NCBI RefSeq assembly: GCF_000512585.2
Contig: NC_089244.1
Location: 744,001 to 808,000 of the forward strand
Reading direction: 5' to 3'
DNA length: 64,000 nt
Source of the DNA: Kwoniella bestiolae CBS 10118
Taxonomy: Eukaryota > Basidiomycota > Tremellomycetes > Tremellales > Cryptococcaceae
Both the position numbers and the translations under genes were made by a program. The notes beneath the pieces were generated by a model that saw only the letters and a list, made by a program, of their open reading frames with translations, was not told the origin of the DNA and did not search any database. Positions 58,689-64,000 of this stretch are shown piece by piece. Numbering within the stretch: the first letter of the stretch is position 1; every line of letters begins with the position of its first letter.

Positions 58689-61045
58689 TTAGGCATCTAC
58701 GGGTGACGCCCCTGTCATCCCCGTAGAAGCGCCTTCGAAATGATATAACTTTTCATGAGGACAATCTTGGCGAAGAACAACCCTGCGGACCCAGCGGCCG
58801 AGTTGTCGGAGCTGGAATGTAGCATGAGTCTTGGTAGGAACCGAAAACACCACGTCCAACTCCTCTGTAACCAGTATGTCATATCAGCGATCATTGTTCA
58901 GTCACCTGTAGCGAGCTTGACGGTGACGCACCTAGGGTGAGTTGAGCAGACTCGGGGATAAACATGAGTATCAACCAGAAGAAGATGAAGCACCATGTAG
59001 CGTAGTATCCGAACGCTCCTGTGTCTGTGATATTTGAATCGCAAATCAGCATTTTGAGAGGAGAGGTGTGGCGCTGTACTTACTGGTAAATCGCTCTAAA
59101 AGATAAGGGAAGGTCAAAGAAAGTACGAAAGATCCTAACCATAATACTGCTGTGGCCCAACTCATTCCTAGCATACGATGACGAAGGGGGAACTGTAAAT
59201 CATCGCATCAACTACCCATTCCGCGTAACGTCTGGTATGCTTGATCTGACAAGGTGGAGGTGAACTTACGATCTCAGCACTGTACGTGAAGGGTACAGGT
59301 CCCTCAGCAATACTATAGAATATCGTATAAACATATATTCCCAAAGCTATTACTGCGATTCTGGCGGTAGATCCTTCGGGTATGTAGAATGCGAAGGCTA
59401 CCACGAGCAGCATGATACATAGGAAAGGGAAAGTACCGAGAAGGAGAGTTCGTCGACCGAAGCGATCAATCGTGAATACCGCCGGAAAGGCAAACACGAA
59501 GTTGAGCAGACCGAACCCGAATGAAGCGAGGAGTGCTGATTGTTCTGAGAAACCCGCTTCGGAAAAGATGGTGGATGAGTAGAACGACATCACACTACGT
59601 TCCACAATCACTATCAGCATTATCTCATGCTCAGATGTATGCAGACTCACTTGATTCCGCACAGCTGCTGACTTAACATGATTATACCCGATGCCAAAGT
59701 CGCTCTTCTGACTCTGGGTACGGTGAACAACTCTAAAACTCTATTACCAGGTCCTGAAGTCGCTTTGTTCTCTTCCTCCAGCAGACAATGGATGAAGAAG
59801 ATATCTCGTCCTGCTTGGAGAGGAGTCGCTCGGATCCGAGCTAGCGATCGGAAAGCCTTCTCGTACCGTCCTTTCGACATGAGCCAACGAGGTCTATATG
59901 AACGATTTGGTCAGGTCAGCTGGACCCATAGCAGCAAGGAGGATGGTAAGCTAAGTCAGACTCACGATTCAGGACACAGGTATACCTGAGCCATACAGAT
60001 CAGAGCTGGTACACCAGCTGAACCAAGTGTTAATCTCCAATTCAGGCCTGTCACATGTGCCGTATCTGGGACTCCTCTAAAAGCTAGGGTCATGACAAAA
60101 CCCATCATGATTCCAAAAGCGGTGAAGACTAGGAAACACGGAACACGCCCATCAGCCCTCACCTCTATAGCGACCGGACGGGAAAGGATAGAGAGTCTTA
60201 CTCACTCTGCCAAGCCATGACTAACCCCCCTCTGATCAACGCAGGACAACATTCTGCCGAGTACACAGGAACAATCGCCGATTTGGGTCCCACACCTACA
60301 CCCATGAAAAATCGGGCCACCAGGAGGTGTTGCCATGAATTGGTCAAACCCTGCCAAAAGCATGTTATGAAGGTTATAAACGAGACGATGAAGATTGCGC
60401 CTCGTCTACCTGTCCAATAACATAATGGATCGGATAACCAGCATCCTACAGTGAATGATGCGAGACTTGGACTGGCATTGATGAATCCAATCAAGAGGGC
60501 TTTATCCTCTATACCGAACTGAGAGGGATAGAAGAGGTTGGCACCGTTGATTACTGTAGCGTCCATCCCATTAACCATCGCTGCTATACTGCACATGATT
60601 ACGAGCCACCATAATGACCACGGTTGGGATGAGAACCCTAAGAATGAATGACACGCTCAGCTTTTGACCCTGGGAATTCTGTGGCTGAGGAGGATCAAAC
60701 ATAACTTACGATGAGTGACCTCTCGTCTGAGGGTTTCTTTCTCTGCCTCCGATAAACTACTGAGGTGCAGTGCATCTTCCCATCAGCTCTGACAAAAGCT
60801 TCGATAGACTTACTAGCAGGATCCTTAGCGATCAAAGCTCCCTTGACTATTGAATCCCTGTATTGCAAGAGGTTGAACTCCTTCACGAACGCTTCCGCTT
60901 TGCTTGCTACCTGCTCATACGATAGATGAGCGAGCGGATTCTGACCCGGTTGAGCCTCTGAAAATAGCTTGGGATCCAGCGAGTTGACATTCTTATCGCC
61001 TGTTTGGATGTGCTCGACCTGCTGGGGAATATCTTTATCTGCCAT
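58689..61045 (-). CDS. MFS sugar transporter (hexose/disaccharide permease type)
   Basis: Twelve-helix proton symporter type. The start MADKDIPQQVEHIQTGDK is at 61045. A 38-base intron (donor GTAAGT at about 60815, acceptor near 60778) must be removed to reach LSSLSEAEKETLRREVTH, a pre-TM1 segment typical of the family. Then come MCSIAAMVNGMDATVINGAN, the GRR loop (CYWTGRRGAIF), ARFFMGVGVGPKSAIVPVYS, LNWRLTLGSAGVPAL, PESPRWLMSKGRYEKA, QLCGINVMSFYSSTIF, DRFGRRTLLLGTFPFL, EGPVPFTYSAEI, LFWLIFMFIPES and the tail motif LEELDVVFSVPTKTHA, ending PHEKLYHFEG. Substrate cannot be told from sequence; maltose, lactose, quinate and pentose transporters share these motifs. It lies inside the F-box-like cluster. 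Confidence 0.88.
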
Positions 61046-62049
61046 GTTGGAGTATGTGTATAGTGAGTGGATTGAGGGGCATCATGGAGAATCCGCTCGA
61101 GGTCCCATATATAAGTGACTGTCATGCCCGGAACATAGGCCGAGATGATCGGCACGATGGTGTTTTTGCGGGGATGATATCGCCTATCGTCTGCGTGGAA
61201 CCTGAGCTAAAGATAATTCCAAGCTTAAGTCATGGCTCTCAGACATTAGGCAGCGATGGAAGCCGGCACGATCATGACCACGCCCACATGAACCCTCATC
61301 TAATGCTTGTTTGACTCGATCGATTCCTTCGGGAGACGCGGACCGAATTACTGTTTGATAACCTCGTCATGAGGTGACTTTGATACCTAGCGTCTTCCTT
61401 CAGAGATAGCGTCGATCAAAAAAGCTTTCAAGCATCTTAGCGTATCTTCCGACCCTGATGATGGGGACCATTCCTGGGATTTGAACTCCGCCGCTGCCGT
61501 ACAAACACGATGATATGATCAATCTTCCCGACGTGGGGTTGAATGGCCCGCATTTTCCCCGTCCCGCGGGGGGGCTGTAGATTCTCTTCATCCTTGCTGA
61601 GCATGCAGGGTATACCGACTGAGCACCTCTAAAGGAGAAGCGTTGGCAGAGACACAGGCAGGGACGCATATTGGCCAAGAATTTGGGTGGTCTTGAAATA
61701 GCGTCGGCTCGGATTTGACCGGGTCATAATGACCTTTGCCGGGAGATGCTATGTTCCCAAGATGCAAGACCACACTCTGATGTATTCATGTCCCAATATG
61801 ATCTCGACGTGAACACTACAACAATGCATCATGTCCTTGAACTTCGCAATCTAGAATGCGAGTGAGCCTGGTGTGCGTGAAAGTCGTGTCAATGCCAGTG
61901 TGGAGGTCTGTCTACCATTGGTCGGTGCACGTCGAGTGTGAGTGCTTCCCGAATCAACAGCACCGTCACTTTTCATGTATATTCAAAAGATGATTTAAGA
62001 CAGCGCATCACAACTGTTACTATCTACTCCATTCACTTTGAGGTACAAC
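61046..62049. other. Spacer, MFS gene to F-box-like member 4
   Basis: 1 kb with no supported gene. Holds two promoters pointing away from each other. Confidence 0.45.
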
Positions 62050-63262
62050 ATGAAGCCACTGTCCTTCGAGACACCTCGAATGACTGCCCCTCACGGCAAA
62101 CATCTCCCACCTGAAATCGCCCATCATATCATCTCATTCCTCTTCCACGACCAATCTTCCAACCCTCGGACCAACTTACAACTCACTTGCCGAGCATTCT
62201 ACAAACCCTTCACCCTTCGTATCTACCGACATCTGCACCTGAATGAACACGTCCTTACCAGACTGATCGGCGGATTTCTCGAGAAAGAGCGGGATGGTCA
62301 ACTTTATATCCCGATGGACTGGTTCGACCCCATCAACATGGCCCCAACAGTCGATTCCTTGAACTCGGATAACCTCTTCGTACCCTCTCAACTTAGAAGA
62401 AGATCACTCCTGACTCTGGTGAAAAGAATCACTATAACAGATAATTTCGTGAATCATCGATATTACTCAACATACAGTGCTATAGCAAGTAGTATCTTCG
62501 CCAATACCTCGAAACGACTGTTCCCAAATTTGAAGGATCTTTGTGTGAAAGGGAGAGGAACAAAGGCAGGACCAATATGGAGATTTCTCGAATGGGCTTG
62601 TCGACCATCACACCTGTGTATACATGACCCACGCTCTGGCATGTGGCCGACGAATCTTGTGGAATACATGGAGAACAATATCACAAATGTAACAATCCAA
62701 ACCTCCTTCAATCTCGATCTGCCCCCCTCGAGTCAAGCAAGAGTGATGATAGTATACACACTGGGAGCTTGTGACCCTTCGTGCGAACGTACCCGTAGGG
62801 ATCCGAGTAACCCATGTCAGAGACACTCCAACAAACGCAAGGCTCAAGAGATCTTCACAGCTGGGATAAAGGAATCAGATCTGGATCTCCCGATAGTCGG
62901 TCCATGGAAGATAAGAGTGATGGATGGGGATACCACGAAAGCTGAGAGAGAATTGCAAAAGATTAAGGTAGAATTCGACAGACTGGTTCTTAAAGAGTGC
63001 TGTTCACTGGATGGAGTGGTCGAGGAAGCGGATCATACGAATTTGACGAGGGGTGACCCACCGTACATCCGACAGTGCGCGGTGAGATTTATCAAACACC
63101 TGAGGTGGATGACACCAGATGATCTTAGGCGGGAATCGAGATGTCAAGTGTGTGAAGGTGAGTTGCACATGCTTACAGCTCGCCCGAGGGTCAGCTCCTT
63201 ACGAGTGCTTATATCCTACCGTAACAGAGCCTTTCAACTCGATCGAACAAACACCTCGGTGA
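62050..63262 (+). CDS. F-box-like family member 4 (intact)
   Basis: Exons 62050-63157 and 63228-63262 give 380 residues. Start MKPLSFETPRMTAPHGKHLP. F-box-like motif LPPEIAHHIISFLFHDQSSN, then QLTCRAFYKPFTLRIYRHLH. Family blocks: RRSLLTLVKRITITDNF, LKDLCVKG, RPSHLCIHDP, VTIQTSFNLDLPPSSQARVM. A cysteine-rich insert (CDPSCERTRRDPSNPCQRH) is unique to this member. The C-terminal CQVCEG is followed by a phase 1 intron of 70 bases and a last exon (EPFNSIEQTPR). Reading through the intron gives a longer, less likely tail to 63279. Same layout as member 3. Confidence 0.75.
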
Positions 63263-63546
63263 TATCAGGAACGAATTGACCACACAGCACACCTTCCAGC
63301 ACACAGACCACACACTATTTCATCCCTTGTGGAGGCTGTGCGAGGTCAGTAATATCAACACGTCCCTGCTCTTCCTTTGTTGTCTCTAAAAGATATATAT
63401 GGGCTATTCAAGTGAGGTCCTCAATCTGTTGAAACATTCTTCAGAACATTCCTACCATCTGAAAATCCTACTACACATTCAGTACTCCTCTTGTGCACAT
63501 GCCTCCCCTTGTGCATTATATGTAAATCACGCGTTCACCAACGACC

Positions 63547-64000
63547 ATGCGAATCCCCCTCGAACTGTTCCAACACATATGCTCCATACTCCATTGCAAG
63601 GGCTCTCTCACGACACTCGCAGCCTTACAATCATGCTCCAAACAATGTTATCGCATCGTCACTCCATATCTCTTCGAAAACCTCCACCTCAATTCACATG
63701 TATTGAAAAGCTTGGTGGAACTGCTATTCGATACCTCCAAAGGGTCTAGTCCACCGTTGTTACCTAAAGACTACGAACGACCAGACTACATGGGTCCCGT
63801 GGTAAAAACCGATAGGGACGATGTACCATCTTTAGAGGTATCCCGTACCAGATGGATCAGAAGTCTTTTCGACCACGTTAAAGAAATCACATTTGAGTAT
63901 GACGTAGATATAGATTCCGACAAGGGTTGTACGGACACAAGTAATTATCTATGGACCTTATCGAGCTTCGCAAGGAATGTCAAACTCAACACCGAACATC
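63547..64000 (+). CDS. F-box-like family member 5, cut by the window edge
   Basis: ATG at 63547 opens a frame with no stop to the last base. The first residues MRIPLELFQHICSILHCKGS are an F-box-like motif with almost no leader. Then LQSCSKQCYRIVTPYLFENL (compare PYLYRHL in paralogs), a segment KDYERPDYMGPVVKTD, and RWIRSLFDHVKEITFEYDVD, matching RSLFTLVKKITLTFDY of member 1. About 151 residues are visible and the rest lies beyond 64000. The start could be further upstream through an intron, since other members have 10-30 residues before the motif. Confidence 0.7.
   Translation, partial: MRIPLELFQHICSILHCKGSLTTLAALQSCSKQCYRIVTPYLFENLHLNSHVLKSLVELLFDTSKGSSPPLLPKDYERPDYMGPVVKTDRDDVPSLEVSRTRWIRSLFDHVKEITFEYDVDIDSDKGCTDTSNYLWTLSSFARNVKLNTEH

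Noticed and set aside
61465..61520. tRNA-like T-loop string (GGGATTTGAACTCC)
   Set aside because: T-stem does not pair, and no matching acceptor or anticodon arm is found on either side.
1..64000. Transposons, CRISPR arrays, prophage or bacterial operons
   Set aside because: No transposase, reverse transcriptase, terminal repeats or spaced direct repeats were seen. The CENP-B-type protein at 34914 has no DDE domain, so it is not called a transposon.

Overview
The window is nuclear DNA of an intron-dense basidiomycete yeast, most like a tremellomycete (Cryptococcus/Kwoniella type). Genes are cut by many 38-90 bp GT-AG introns with CTGAY branch points. The set includes exocyst, gamma-tubulin complex, kinesin-4, Elongin C, BUD23 and ILV2. 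The genus is an inference from gene content and intron style. Exon borders were read by eye from donor/acceptor sites and family alignment, and reading frames were checked across the junctions I quote.

Layout. (1) 1-16 kb is a compact housekeeping block: mitochondrial pyruvate carrier MPC1 (5' end uncertain), an NDUFA9/COQ11-type mitochondrial SDR, SEC15, ELC1, an RraA-family protein, a gamma-tubulin complex component and BUD23. (2) 16-20.4 kb is decaying DNA: an SR/RGY-rich gene whose 5' part I cannot find, a broken relic of the neighbouring GH128 gene, and short tandem degenerate copies of an unidentified exon-intron unit. (3) 20.5-22.1 kb holds an intact secreted GH128 glucanase. (4) 22.5-29.9 kb is gene-poor and carries a five-member local family that I do not recognise. 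Four members encode signal peptide, conserved pro-region, dibasic site and a small cysteine-rich C-terminus. The fifth is a leaderless copy of the pro-region alone. One of the four has an in-frame stop, and one has lost four of ten cysteines. Three share an intron just before the last sense codon, and all four secretory members have a TATA box at similar spacing. This is the best candidate for an undescribed system. (5) 29.9-34.9 kb shows no convincing gene. (6) 34.9-53.4 kb is again housekeeping: a CENP-B/Psq-type HTH protein, a kinesin-4, a polyol-type zinc dehydrogenase, acetolactate synthase ILV2 and the SWT1 PIN endonuclease, followed by an intron-bearing tRNA-Ser(AGA). (7) 54.3-64 kb holds an expanded F-box-like family (five members, two with frameshifts, one cut by the window edge) with an MFS sugar transporter in its midst.

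Working together: MPC1, ILV2 and the NDUFA9/COQ11-like protein act in mitochondrial carbon, branched-chain amino acid and respiratory/quinone metabolism. The polyol dehydrogenase and sugar transporter suggest use of plant-type sugars. The two expanded families (secreted cysteine-rich proteins and F-box-like proteins) are the fast-evolving, lineage-specific part of the window.
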